Shown in pieces: positions 8,348-19,700 of a DNA stretch of 64,000 nt. The position numbers and the translations under genes were made by a program. The DNA comes from JBCBEX01 sp038528235 (GTDB lineage: Bacteria; Bacteroidota; Rhodothermia; Rhodothermales; Rubricoccaceae): positions 9,368 to 73,367 of the forward strand of contig JBCBEX010000012.1 of NCBI GenBank assembly GCA_038528235.1, read 5' to 3'. Within the stretch, counting starts at the first letter, position 1; every line of letters starts with the position of its first letter. Under the pieces are notes generated by a model. The model was not told where the DNA came from. It saw only the letters and a program-made list of their open reading frames with translations, and did not search any database.

Positions 8348-9904
8348 ATGAAGCACCTTTGGAACGCTCTATTGCTGAGCCTAGCGGCGTTGCTGGTTTC
8401 CTCCGCAGCACTCGCTCAGGTTCGCGCCGACAACACCTTCTTCCTCCAAGCGCGCGTCGGTCTGACGACCTATGGCGGTGACATTGACAACAACCCGGAC
8501 AACGAGATCGGGACCTACCTCGAAAACGGCGACATCGGCTTCGGTGGCGAGCTCGGCTACCAGTTCAGCCCGGGTGGAGCCATCAGCCTGGCTTACCTCT
8601 ACGGTTCCTATCCCAACACGCTTACGGACTTCGCAGACGCTCCGATCCCGAGCACGGTGCGCGACAGCGATGTGGTTCAAGAAGTCCAGTTGCGCCTCCG
8701 CCTCACGCCCTTCGGCGGCTGGCGCATTGCCCCGTTTGTGACGCTGGGCGGCTCGTTCGCATTTGCCACGCCGGGCAACTCGGAGAACGACCCCCTCGAA
8801 GACTTTGCCTACGGCCCCCTCTTCGGTGGCGGCCTCGACATCCAGCTTACGGGGCGCCTAGCGTTGGTGCTGGAAGGCGATGTGCGTCTCTTCTTCCCAG
8901 ACGGCGGCATCGACGGGTCTGACCCAAGCAACGCGACTATCCCGGTTGCCGCGGACGAGTCTGACTTCGACGCCCTTGGCTTCCTCGGAGGCGGTGTGCG
9001 CTTCACCTTCAAGTCGCCCATCACCAAGGTGGATGCCATGATCGACGGCCCGATGTCGTTGGAGGCTGGCCAGACCGGCACCTTCTCGGCTGACGTCAAC
9101 CCCGACGCCACGGGGCCGCTCTCGTTTGGGTGGGACTGGGGCGACGGCAGCACGTCGACTGGCCTCATTGCAACGCATACCTACAGTTCGCCCGGCGCCT
9201 ACACCGTGACCTTCACGGCCACGGGCCCCGCCAACACTGATGTGGAGACGATGACCGTGGAGGTCACCACACCGCCTGCACCGCCCGCCCAGCCGCCGGT
9301 GCTTGCCAACTGCACAGCCACGCCTGGCATCGCAAGCGTCGGCGAGGCGGTCCGCTTCAGCGCCACCGTGACCGGCACCACGCCGATCTCGTTCCGCTAC
9401 GACTTCGGCGACGGCGGCTCGGCCAACACGCTCAACGCGAGCCACACGTACAACCAGACTGGTACCTACACCGTCACGCTCACGTCGACCAATGAAGCGG
9501 GTACCGACCAGTGCACCTTTGTCGTCAACGTGGCAGATCGCTTCTGCCAGGACGTCTCGGAGTTGAACACCGTGTTCTTCGACTACAGCGCCAGCGCCCT
9601 CAACAGCGAGGCCCAGAGCCGCCTGGACGAGAACATTGAGGTGCTCGAACGGTGCCCGGACCTCTGCGTCATCGTCAACGGCTACACGGACGACCGCGAG
9701 GGCAACAAGCTCAGCCTGTCTGAACAGCGGGCCACGGCCGTCGCCGCGTACTACGTGCAGAGCGGCATCGACCAGAGCCGCATCCAGACCCGCGGTCTTG
9801 GCGAGGCGCCGGACTCCAACTCGAAGGAGGATCCGGGCCCGGGTGACCGCAACGCCCGTCGCGCCGAGTCCCTCCCGGTCGGGTGCTCTGCACTCGGCAA
9901 CTAG
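8348..9904 (+). CDS. Outer-membrane protein with beta-barrel, two PKD domains and OmpA domain (paralogue 2)
   Basis: 518 residues, closest to paralogue 1. The signal peptide (MKHLWNALLLSLAALLVSSA) supports the ATG at 8348. Barrel motifs are VGLTTYGGDIDNN and GFGGELGYQFSPGG. The PKD cores are FGWDWGDGSTSTG and FRYDFGDGGSAN. The OmpA domain carries VFFDYSASAL and YTDDREGNKLSLSEQRA and keeps the same final DSNSKEDPGPGDRNARRAES block. It shares 59 identical nucleotides with paralogue 1 in that block, while the rest has diverged clearly. Confidence 0.9.
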   Translation: MKHLWNALLLSLAALLVSSAALAQVRADNTFFLQARVGLTTYGGDIDNNPDNEIGTYLENGDIGFGGELGYQFSPGGAISLAYLYGSYPNTLTDFADAPIPSTVRDSDVVQEVQLRLRLTPFGGWRIAPFVTLGGSFAFATPGNSENDPLEDFAYGPLFGGGLDIQLTGRLALVLEGDVRLFFPDGGIDGSDPSNATIPVAADESDFDALGFLGGGVRFTFKSPITKVDAMIDGPMSLEAGQTGTFSADVNPDATGPLSFGWDWGDGSTSTGLIATHTYSSPGAYTVTFTATGPANTDVETMTVEVTTPPAPPAQPPVLANCTATPGIASVGEAVRFSATVTGTTPISFRYDFGDGGSANTLNASHTYNQTGTYTVTLTSTNEAGTDQCTFVVNVADRFCQDVSELNTVFFDYSASALNSEAQSRLDENIEVLERCPDLCVIVNGYTDDREGNKLSLSEQRATAVAAYYVQSGIDQSRIQTRGLGEAPDSNSKEDPGPGDRNARRAESLPVGCSALGN

Positions 9905-9945
9905 GCTACCCGTGCGCTGAGCGCACGCCAACCCTTACCCCAGCG

Positions 9946-9985
9946 CGAGGCCGGTCCTATTTCCTGGGACCGGCCTCGTCTCATC
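9946..9985 (+). terminator. Probable terminator hairpin after paralogue 2
   Basis: A 12-bp perfect stem, CGAGGCCGGTCC (9946-9957) with GGACCGGCCTCG (9967-9978), starts 41 nt after the stop codon. The following sequence (TCTCATCTTG) is only moderately T-rich, so termination efficiency is uncertain. Confidence 0.65.
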
Positions 9986-10146
9986 TTGTGAGCCACAATG
10001 AACCTGGTGGTCCGGAAATGGGCAGCGCATGCTTAGATTGGCGGCGAAAGCATACCGTCAAGGTGTAGCCCCCTCACCGAGGTACTGTGGATCGATTGTT
10101 GCTTTTCGCGAAGCCTGCCCTCCCTTTTCTCGCTCGGACCTGGCCT

Positions 10147-11829
10147 ATGCGCGCGTGTCTCTCGCAGACCATCGTCTCCTGTCTTCGACCTCATCATGCT
10201 TGGCGCGCGACCTTCCTTCTGGTTGGCCTCGCCCTTCTGAGCGCGACCTTGCTGGCGCCCTCCGCCGACGCCCAGCAACGCCCAGGTAACTCGCTCTACC
10301 TCCAGGCTCGAGTAGGTTTGTCGCTCTATCAAGGGGACCTCGACAACAACCCTGAAAGCCGCCTCTTTGGCTCCTACACGCTGCAACGCGACAACCGGGA
10401 TATCGAGTACGAGGGCTATTTCCCAAACGCAAGCCTAGGCGGCGGCTTTGAGATCGGCTATCAGTGGCGTCCTGAGTTGGCCGTGGGAGTCGCCTATCAC
10501 TTCGGGCGCTACGACGCGATGCGCACCGCCCCGTCGCCCGTCAACCCTGCCGACCTCGTCGCCTTCAACAGTACGGCCGATGTCCATGAGGCACAGCTGC
10601 GCTTGCGCTACACCCTCTTTCCGCAAGCCCGCATCTCCCCGTTCACCACGCTCGGAGCAGCCGTAGCGCTCCGCTCGCCGGCCACCGTTGACGACGACGG
10701 CGATGTAGGCTGGGCCCCCCTGCTCGGGGCTGGCCTCGACATCAAGCTGACGCCGCGCTTCGCGCTCATCGCCGACCTCGACGTTCGCCTCTTCTTCCCG
10801 GATGCCGCCCTCGACGGAGCCAACTTTGGCTTCAATCCGGGACGCATTCGTCCCGCATCGGCCTCGCGCGACGACAACGCCGACTTCGATGTGCTCAGCC
10901 ACATCGGCCTTGGGCTACGCTACACCTTCAAGTCGCCGGTCATCCCCGTCGATGTCACCATCACCGGGCCGGACACGCTCTTCGTGAACGAACTCGGCAC
11001 GTTCACCGGCGACTACAACCGCGACGCCACGCCGCCGCTCGACTTTGCGTTCGACCTCGGCGACGGCACGCTGGATGCCGACGTGCTGCGCACGAGCCAC
11101 GCCTATCCGCAACCAGGTACCTACACCGTCAGCTTCACGGGGACGGGCCCGATCAACTCCGACGTGGCCAGCAAGCCCGTGGTCGTGGTTGAGCGCCCGA
11201 CCCAGGCTCCTGTGCTCGCCGACTGTTCCACGTTGCCTCGGGAAGCCGTGCTTCTTGGCGAGGCGGTGCGCTTCTTCGCCCAGGTGCAAGGGACGGAGCC
11301 GTTGAGCTACAGCTACGACTTTGGCGACGGCACTACGTCGGCACAGCCGAGCCCGTCGCACACCTACGCCGCCGCAGGCGTCTACACGGCTACGCTCACG
11401 GTGACCAACGTAGCGGGCAGCGCGACGTGCACCTTCCAGATCATCGTCACCGACCCCTTCTGCGACGAGGTGAGCGAGCTCAACACGGTCTTCTACGACT
11501 ATGAGTCGTTCGCGCTCACTGCGGCGGGGCGCACGAGGCTCGACGAGAACCTCGACGTGCTGCGCCGCTGCCCGGACCTCTGCGTGCTGATCGTAGGCTA
11601 TGCCGACGACCAGGAGCGCAACCCGCTCAACCTCGCCGAGGATCGTGCCGGTGCGGTCGAGCGCTACTACATCGCCAACGGCATCGACCCGGCACGCCTC
11701 ACCACCGAGGGACGCGGCGTAGCCCCGGATTCGCGGTCGAAGGAGGATCCGCTGCCGGGCGACCGCAACGCCCGCCGTGCTGAATCCATTCCGGCCGAGT
11801 GTACGACGTTCGTCCCGCTCGGCCGCTGA
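10147..11829 (+). CDS. Outer-membrane protein with beta-barrel, two PKD domains and OmpA domain (paralogue 3)
   Basis: 560 residues and the most diverged of the three. The start at 10147 (MRACLSQT) gives a signal peptide with a hydrophobic core at about residues 21-35, ending SADA; an upstream in-frame ATG at 10087 is possible. The barrel (VGLSLYQGDLDNN) carries extra loop sequence absent from the others (residues about 55-80 and 240-255). The PKD cores are FAFDLGDGTLDAD, which has lost the usual WDWGDG, and YSYDFGDGTTSAQ. The OmpA domain has VFYDYESFAL and YADDQERNPLNLAEDRA. Confidence 0.88.
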   Translation: MRACLSQTIVSCLRPHHAWRATFLLVGLALLSATLLAPSADAQQRPGNSLYLQARVGLSLYQGDLDNNPESRLFGSYTLQRDNRDIEYEGYFPNASLGGGFEIGYQWRPELAVGVAYHFGRYDAMRTAPSPVNPADLVAFNSTADVHEAQLRLRYTLFPQARISPFTTLGAAVALRSPATVDDDGDVGWAPLLGAGLDIKLTPRFALIADLDVRLFFPDAALDGANFGFNPGRIRPASASRDDNADFDVLSHIGLGLRYTFKSPVIPVDVTITGPDTLFVNELGTFTGDYNRDATPPLDFAFDLGDGTLDADVLRTSHAYPQPGTYTVSFTGTGPINSDVASKPVVVVERPTQAPVLADCSTLPREAVLLGEAVRFFAQVQGTEPLSYSYDFGDGTTSAQPSPSHTYAAAGVYTATLTVTNVAGSATCTFQIIVTDPFCDEVSELNTVFYDYESFALTAAGRTRLDENLDVLRRCPDLCVLIVGYADDQERNPLNLAEDRAGAVERYYIANGIDPARLTTEGRGVAPDSRSKEDPLPGDRNARRAESIPAECTTFVPLGR

Positions 11830-11961
11830 GCCCGCCGCGCTGAACTTTCCGGCGCGCCTGCGCGTCTTAGACTTACTGGCGGCCGCCGAGCCGACGGCTG
11901 CCTACCCGGCGGTGTGTCCCACGGGATGCATCGCCGGTACTGTTTTCACCTACCGCCCCCC

Positions 11962-12975
11962 ATGCCAGGCTTCGACCTCGCCGCCCAACGTCGCGTAGCG
12001 CGCGCGCTCAAGGACGAGGCCCACCAGCTCGGCTTCGATGCCTGCGGCATTGCCGAGGCCGTCCGCCTGGACGACGAGGCCCGGCAGCTCGAAGCCTGGC
12101 TCACCCAAGGCCGCCACGGCTCGATGCGGTGGATGGAAAACCACTTCGAGAAGCGCGTCGACCCCCGCGAACTCGTGCCCGGCGCACGCTCGGTGATCTC
12201 GCTTCTGTCGAACTACTACCAGCCCATCGAGCCGCCCCGTGAGCTAGACGCACAGGAACGCTACGGCGACGAAGCGCGCGGCAAGATCAGCCGGTATGCC
12301 TGGGGCGAAGACTATCACGTCGTCCTCAAGGAGAAGCTCTACGCGCTCTACAACTGGCTCGATGAGCGGTGCGGAGGTATCAGCGGGCGCGCCTTCGTGG
12401 ACTCGGCTCCCGTTCTGGACAAGGTGTGGGCGTCGCGCGCTGGCCTCGGGTGGCAGGGCAAGCACACCAACCTGATCAACCGCTCGCTCGGCTCGTTTTT
12501 CTTCATTGGCGAGTTGATCGTGGACGTGCCGCTGCCTGCTGACGGCCCAACCCCTGACTACTGCGGACGCTGCACGCGCTGCCTCGATGCCTGCCCCACG
12601 GGTGCGCTCGATGCCCCCTACCAAATCGACGCGACGCGCTGCATTTCCTACTGGACCATCGAACATCGCGGCCCAGAGTTTCCACTGGAGGTGGCCCAGG
12701 ACTTCGGGACGTGGCTCTTCGGCTGCGACATCTGCCAGGACGTGTGCCCCTGGAACAAGTTCAAACGGCCCACGACCGAGCCGCGCTTCCTGCCGCGCGA
12801 CGACGTCACCGACACGGAGTTGCGCGAATGGGTCGAACTCGACCTCGACGCCTACCGCAAGCGCTTTAAGGGCACCCCAGTGAAACGCGCCAAGTTCGAG
12901 GGCTTCCAGCGCAACGTCCGGCACGCGCTCGACAACGCGCTCCGCCACCGCGAACACAGCGACAGGTCTGGATGA
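11962..12975 (+). CDS. queG: Epoxyqueuosine reductase QueG
   Basis: A cobalamin- and 4Fe-4S-dependent enzyme that reduces epoxyqueuosine to queuosine in tRNA, the last step of queuosine synthesis. It has 337 residues from the ATG at 11962. The N-terminal domain has LGFDACGIAEA and the conserved PGARSVISLLSNYY. The active-site region is DSAPVLDKVWASRAGLGWQG. Two 4Fe-4S clusters are shown by CGRCTRCLDACPTGAL and GCDICQDVCPWN. No other queuosine gene lies in the window, so it acts on its own here. Confidence 0.96.
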   Translation: MPGFDLAAQRRVARALKDEAHQLGFDACGIAEAVRLDDEARQLEAWLTQGRHGSMRWMENHFEKRVDPRELVPGARSVISLLSNYYQPIEPPRELDAQERYGDEARGKISRYAWGEDYHVVLKEKLYALYNWLDERCGGISGRAFVDSAPVLDKVWASRAGLGWQGKHTNLINRSLGSFFFIGELIVDVPLPADGPTPDYCGRCTRCLDACPTGALDAPYQIDATRCISYWTIEHRGPEFPLEVAQDFGTWLFGCDICQDVCPWNKFKRPTTEPRFLPRDDVTDTELREWVELDLDAYRKRFKGTPVKRAKFEGFQRNVRHALDNALRHREHSDRSG

Positions 12976-12998
12976 CACCCCGGTGCGCGTAGCGTTCG

Positions 12999-13622
12999 TC
13001 AATGCTCACGCGCGCCGCCTGGATACGGAAACGCCTCGGTCCCCTGGATCTCGGCATAGCGGCCTGGTGAGAGATAGGCCAGGAGGGGCGACGTGCGAAG
13101 CAGCGTCCAGTCGTCAATGGGGTGCCCATCGACATCGTGACCACGCAGCGCGTCCTCGGCCACCCGCGCAGCAACCACGCGGCCTGCGATGAGACTATTC
13201 GCCCCAAAGCCGTCCACCACGCGCTCGAGTTCGCATTCGAGCATGAGGTAGGCGTCCTCCAGAAAGCGGCCCTCGATGACCTCGGCGGGGACAGTCCGCA
13301 AGACATCCAGGCTCGGCTTGCGCCCGGCATGATCGCACCGTTCGGCGGCTCCGAGTGCGGCGTGGAGGACCTGGCTCGGGCGGGGGAAGCTCACGGTGAA
13401 CGCCCCGTAATGCTTCGCGTTGTGATAGGTCGCGTGGCGAGGCGTGCACGCGAAGCCGAAGTAGTTCTCCCACCCCAGCGGCATGGCCATGTGCTTCGGC
13501 GCAAAGTCGTAGCGGTTGGCCTCCTGCGTGCCAATCACCACGAGCGGCGCTACGGTGAAGAATCGAGGCCAGATAGCCGCATCGAGGTCGAGTGCAACGT
13601 AGGCGTGCGTGTCTGTAGGCAT
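12999..13622 (-). CDS. Flavin reductase family protein
   Basis: 207 residues with the split-barrel FMN-binding fold of the flavin reductase-like family. Recognisable parts are VAPLVVIGTQEANRYDFAPKHMAMPLGW near the N-terminus (residues about 23-50), YHNAKHYGAFTVSFPRPSQV, and the later CELERVVDGFGANSLIAGRVV. Such proteins bind FMN and often use NAD(P)H; the substrate cannot be told. The ATG at 13622 gives the usual start before the barrel. It is convergent with queG, with only 23 nt between stops. Confidence 0.83.
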   Translation of the reverse strand: MPTDTHAYVALDLDAAIWPRFFTVAPLVVIGTQEANRYDFAPKHMAMPLGWENYFGFACTPRHATYHNAKHYGAFTVSFPRPSQVLHAALGAAERCDHAGRKPSLDVLRTVPAEVIEGRFLEDAYLMLECELERVVDGFGANSLIAGRVVAARVAEDALRGHDVDGHPIDDWTLLRTSPLLAYLSPGRYAEIQGTEAFPYPGGAREH

Positions 13623-13777
13623 GCGTCGAGGGCGCTGAGCGAGACGGTCCAACAACCTCGGCTGCGACCGGCTACCGCACTGCCTGGGTCTCCCTCGTCT
13701 GCCTGTGGGGCCAACTCTCACAACCAGGCTGCAACGACCGACCAGCTTCCCTGCTGACCCGTTCGCGCTCGCGCCGA

Positions 13778-16700
13778 TCAGTTCCCCGAGAACGAGATCC
13801 GGAAGTTGAACCCGCCGTTGAGCGTCGAGGTGCTCGGGATGCGGCTCCCCTCGCTCTCTAGTGACGTGTACCGCACGAACACGTCGGCGGTGACCTGGCT
13901 CGAGATCGTGTAGGAGACGCGCGGCTCCAAGGTGAGACGCGTCGATGCCTCGGGCGTCTGCGGGCTGCGCGGCGCCCCAGCAATCGTGTCCAGGAAGTCC
14001 TGCCGGAAGTTGAGGCGCTGGTCGCTGTTGTTCGCCGTCGAGAAGGTGAGCGACATCCGGACGTTGTTGTTGATCCGGCGGCGGTTGACGAACGGGAGCG
14101 GGATGCGCAGGCCAGTCTTCGAGAAGCTCAGGCGAACCGAGACTTCATCCGTCGTACTCTCGGACACGTTCGCACCCGCAACGCTGAGCGAGAGGGCTCG
14201 GCTCTGGGTGAAGTTCACGTCGGCTTGGATGCCGCCCCGGAACGTCATGTTGAAGCCGATGAGCGGCTGGAAACGCTCGTTGAGCCGGACGTTCTGCGAC
14301 TGGCGTGCGTCGACCGGGACCTGGAACGATTGGCCCCCGATGGTCTCGTTCTCGAAGCTGCCGCCCTCCGCGAAGGCGAGCGCGTCCGAGCGATAGTCCA
14401 GATCGTAGGTGGCCGAGTAGCCGTGGCGCACCGTCATTTGGGTGGTGAGCAGGCGGAAGAGCGGCCAGTTGCTGAGGCCGTTGTAGGTCACCGACCAGTT
14501 CGGCAGCGGCAGCGCGAAGAAGCTGTTCGGCCCGAAGCTGCCCAGGCTGCTCGTGAACGCGCCCCGGAAGTCGTCGGCGAGGCCGTTGTTGCTGAGCGCC
14601 GTCGTGAACGGATCGCCGTTCTCGGTGACGAGCCCTGCGGCCAGATCGGCGAGGTAGCGGTCGCGGTGGACTTCGAGGAAGCGATCGTAGGAGCCGCCGA
14701 GCGCCCAGACCGTCGCGGAGCCGCCGCCGTTCTCGATGGGCGGCGCCTCGTCTACGCTGCCGCCGTCCTCCGTGGGGATGAACGAGAACGTCGTGGAGCG
14801 GTCCCAGCCGAGGTTCCAGTTCAAGTCCACACGTAGGCTACGCGTCAGTTCAAGGCTCGTGCGCGTCTGGATCTCGTTGGTGCGCGCCACGATGTCGTCG
14901 ACCTGGAGATTGCCGACGATGGCCGGGTCGAAGATGGTGCGGCGCGGGCGGTCTTCGAGGCCCAGGCGGTAGGCCAGCGACGGCCCCTCGCCGGTGATCG
15001 CGTCGAAGAGGTTGTAGGCGCTCCCATCGACCGCACCGGATCGCGTAGTGCGACCACCATTGTACGTCGTCGTGAGGTCGCTGATGCCCGTCACGGCGAG
15101 GAAGAGCTGGCGGCCGATCGAGAGCGGCGACGGAGGCCCCACACGCTCGGGCACCTCCAGTTCGGCACGCTCCTCCTCGGTGAGCTCTTCGCCCCGCTCC
15201 TCCGCTTCCTCCTCAGCCTCGGAGAGCCGTGCCTGGGCCGCCTCACGGGCAGAGCGTCGTCGTCGCCGGTCGTTCCGGTAGGTCTCCTCGGCATCCTCGA
15301 TGCGGCGATAGAACCCGAACTCGCGCAGCAAGTCGCGGGGGCTGAGCGTCAGGCCGGTGCGCAGGTTGAGCGTGTTCGAGATGGAGGCCAAACGCAGGTC
15401 GGGGGCGGTGTCTTCGAAGCCGGAGAGCGGCTGGAAGGTCCACTGGAAGCCCGACGAGTAGGAGATGGCCTGCGGCCGGATCCACCGGACGCCCTGGAAA
15501 CGGGGCGTGAGCGTGGTGGTGAAGTTCTGCGCGTAGGTGTCCGTCTGGATGTCGCGCTGCCCGCTGAAGACGTCACCCACGACACCGAACACGGGGATCA
15601 CGTCGAGGCGCTCCGTGGTGAAGGTCCGGAAGCCATTCAGGCCGAGCGAGTCAGCCGTGAACGTCGGGTCGATCTGTGGGGCGACCTCGTCGATCGTCTG
15701 GCCTAGGAACTCGCCCACGGGCGCCCCAGTCGAGTCGATCACGAAGGTGTCGTTGGTGCGGTCGGCCCCGATCGCGCTCAGCACTTGGTTGAGGTTGGAG
15801 CCGTAGGTAAGCGCGAGGAAGTTGAACGGGCTGTAGGCGAGGTCGAAAGAGCGCCGGTGCGTGAAGGTGTGGTTTTCGCGGATGGCGTTGCGATAGCGCT
15901 CAGGGACTGCCGCGATCTCGTCGCTGATCGAAATAGGCGCCCGCTGTTGGTTCTCAGCGACGGTGCGGCTCGCATCGGCGTTGAACGACACCGACGACGG
16001 CAAGAGGTTGAGTTGGAGCCGAGCCAGCAGTCCCAGGATCGGGGTGTCGTCGAGCAGCCAGAAGGGCCGGATGGTCTTCACGCCCGGCGGCCGCAGGCTG
16101 TAGCGCATCGACGCCGACCAACTGCTGCTGTTGTTGAACTGCTCAGAAGGGCTGCGCCGCTCCGACCACGTGTTCGAATACGACAGGGCCAGCCCGTCGA
16201 TGGTATAGCGCAGCCACGGCGACCGCGAGCCGCGCTTCGAGAACGGCACCGACACCGTGCGCGTGAAGCTCGCCGTCTCAGACTCCTCGCGATAGAGCGC
16301 CACCAGGGAGTCTTGCTGCGTGGCCGAGAGGTTCGGGTCGTTCTGGGCCTGCTCGATGAGGTCGTCGAGCCGGATATCGCCACCGCGCCGCGGGGAGAAG
16401 CGCGGCGTGGATGTGCGCTGCTGCACCGAGACCGTCACCGGCAACTGCACGCCGAGGCGCTCCGGCAGCAGCTTGTGCGCGTTGACGGTCGTGTTGAGCG
16501 TGTAGGCCTGCTGGTCGGTGAACGTGCGGTCGCCGAGGCCGCTGGACAGATCCCCGAAGGCGTCGGTCTGGCGCTCAATGCGCCCGCGCACCGTGGCGAG
16601 ATCGGCGAGTTGGAGCGAGGCGGTTGCATACGCGCTCCAGCCGGGCTCTTCGTCATAGCCCGCCACCCGGAGTTCGTTGAACCACACCTCCGGGTTGAGG

Positions 16701-19700
16701 GTGTTGTCGCTCACGTTGCGGATCCCGAGCACGATGGTCGAGATGCTCTCGATCGAAGGGTTGCCGCGGATGAAGATGCGGGCGCCCGGTGGCGCGTCGG
16801 GCGGCGGCACCACGCCCGCATACCGCTGCGTGGGTACGGCGTCGGGCGCGTTGTTGCGCTCCACCTTGAGCTGGTTCAGCGCCGAGAGCACCACATTGAA
16901 CGAGTTGCGGTCCACCGTTTCTCCGTTGACGAGCACGCCCGTTTGCCAGATCAGATCGGCGTCGACGACGTTGCCCGGCGCCTCCGGGTCGTACGGGAAG
17001 ACGGGCTGCTCGATCTCGTAGTAGTCCTCGCTCTCGTTGGTGCCGAGGCGCAGGAACACCCGAAGGCTGTCGCCCTCCTCACGCTCGAAGCCCTCGCCGT
17101 GCACGAACGCGCGGAGGTTGGTGTATTTGGTGAGGTCGAGTTGGCTGCTGTAGGACCGGAAGATGCCCCGCGAGACGCCCGGCCCGAGGTTCTCGGCGCG
17201 GACCACGATGGCCTGCTCCCGCTGCAGGATGAAGACGCCCTGAGCGTCCTGCGTGCGGCTGATGAGCGCCCCGTTCGGGATCTGATACTGGCTGCGGTTC
17301 TCCTCGCTGTTGACCGTGGCGATGAACAGCTGCGTCTCTTCGGCGGAGGCGGGCGTGCCAGGCTCCACGACGGCCTCGTCGTTGAAGCCGACGAGGTCGG
17401 ACTTGAGCCACTGGCTGCCCACGAGGTCGAGCGTAGCAAAGCGCAGCGTGGCCGGGACGCGGTGCCCGTCAGTCCAGAGTCGGAGCGCCTCGATGCGGGA
17501 GAAGTCCTCGATGTTGCCGAAGGCGGTCCGCCCCGTCCGCGAGCGTACCGGGATGCGGATGAGCGTCCACTCCTCGTTGCCGGGGTTGCCGACCCGGTTG
17601 ATGAAGTAGGGGTTGCAGTTCTGCTGCCCCTCGACCTCGCACGGCACGTTGATGACGTTGGGGCCGATCGGGACGGCATAGCGGTAGAACGACTCGGCGC
17701 GGTCGAGGCCGAGGTCGCGGTCGATGTCCTCGTCGTCGGGGAAGGTGGAGTTGCCCTGCCCACCGCCGAGCTGCTGCTGGCTCTCAAAGGCGTTGAGTTC
17801 CGTGGCGGCGAAGAAGCGGCTGAAGCGCTCCTGGACGGTCGCGCCGCCGCCTTCGTAGAACGCGGGGTTGCCGTAGAAGCTGTTGTCTTCGAAGTAGACG
17901 AAGTCGTCGCCTGAGGGGTCGATCTCGGCGAGGGCACGGTCGAGCGGGTTGGCACCGCCGAGCGCCGAGAGGAAGGGCTGGAAGTTCTCGAACGTCTGCT
18001 CCGACAGGGCATAGGGCACGCCGCCGTCCTGGTCCGCCGACGAGCGCAGACCGTCCAGGCCGAGGTCCTCGGTCTGCCGCGCCGCGTCGTCCAGGTCCAC
18101 GCTGCCCGAGGCGCTACCCGTGGCGAGGCGGCCGTAGGGGCTGAGGCTCGCGCCTTCCGCGTCGGTTTCCACGAGGCCGTCCTCCGTGTTGAAGCGCCCG
18201 TCCGGCAGAATGTCCTCCGAGAGCTGGCCGAGGTCGATGTAGAGCAGCGCGCCGTCGCTCACCTCGTCGGTCCCGTCTCGGCCGCCGTACGGGGCGATGA
18301 TGAACTCGACGAACTCGATGTTGTTACGGCCGTCGAAGTCGTTGTAGCCCTCGGGCAGACGCTGCACGATGCCGCCCCAGACCTCCTCGGGTGCCGCCTG
18401 AAAGCTCGACGCAAGCTCCACGTTGTAGTTATAGGGTCCGCGGCGCGCCGGGTCGATGTAGAGGTCGAGCGGCGTAGCCACGTTGGGCTGGCCGGGGACC
18501 TCCTGGCGGTCGGCGAAGATTTCCCGGAGCGGCACTTGCCGGGTGGCCGGCGTGGCGCCGAGGCGGTTGACGAGGCCGTTCGAGCTGTAGAGGAACTGCT
18601 GGAGCGAGTACCACGATGTGAGGCCGCGCCAGTTGCTCACGAGCGTCGGGCTCGTCACGTCGAGGCTGCCCAGGTTGGTCACGCTCGCATCGGGGCCGGC
18701 ACCCGCCGGACCGGCCGCGAGCCGCCACGCGCCGGCCTGGGTCAGCGAGAACGAGTTCTCGGTCCCCTCGAAGTCGTCGATGAAGGAGATGCCCTGGAGT
18801 TCGTCCGGGTTGAAGTCGCGCCCGTTGCCTTGCAATTCCTCGCGCGACGACTCGAAGGCGAACGTCTCGGGGTGCCCCGGCTGGAAGCGGGCGTATTCGC
18901 CCTTGATCTCGAACGAACTCGGGGCCTTCGTCTGGATGAGCGGCAGCGCGTCGGCGAAGCGGGTCAGCCAGCGCGGCTCTGCGGCGAAGCGCCCGTCGAA
19001 GCCGAAGATGGTGTTGTCGATGGGCTCTTCTCCAATACGGTACTTATCGATGAGCGGACGCTCCGAGAGTCGCATCCAGGTGGCCCCGATGTCGAAGTCC
19101 TCGCCGATGGTGTAGTCCGCGCGCAGGCCCAGCAGCGTCTTGCGCCCGATGGCCGCAAACTGGTTGCGTTCGTAGTCGATGGAGATGTTTTGCCCGGCGG
19201 TGAGGAAGGCCTGGTTGATGATGAGCACCTCGCCCGTGGCATAGTCCACCTGGTAGTCGGTGCCCTCGGTGAGCGGCACGCCGCCCGAAGTGACGCGCAC
19301 CGAGCCTTCCACAACGGCGAAGCCGAGGCTGTAGGACTCCTGCACGCTCGACCGGAACGAGCCCACGATCGCGTAGCGGTCGAGCCCAGGGAAGCGCCGC
19401 GCGTTCTCCTGCTTCGACGTGTAGAGCGTGTCGAAGGCGTAGGCGTTGGTGGCCGCCTCGGCGTTGGCGATGTTCGCCTCGCCGGTGAACTGGACGGACA
19501 GCGGCTCGCCGTTCAGCGTTCCGTTGCCCTCGAAGACGTCGCGGAGGCGCGCGCCGAACGGCTCTAGGAACGGGAAGATGACGCGCCCGTTGCCCGCGTT
19601 GATCGTGAGGCCGTTCACGAAGTCGAACTCCGCGTTGGGCTGCGGCGTGCTGCCGTCGTTGTCCAGGCGGTCGAGGCCGAGCGTGGTGAGGATGGTGCGC

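Noticed and set aside
15785..17914. A 709-residue plus-strand frame opposite sprA
   Set aside because: It mirrors sprA codons; sprA is supported by family motifs over its whole length.
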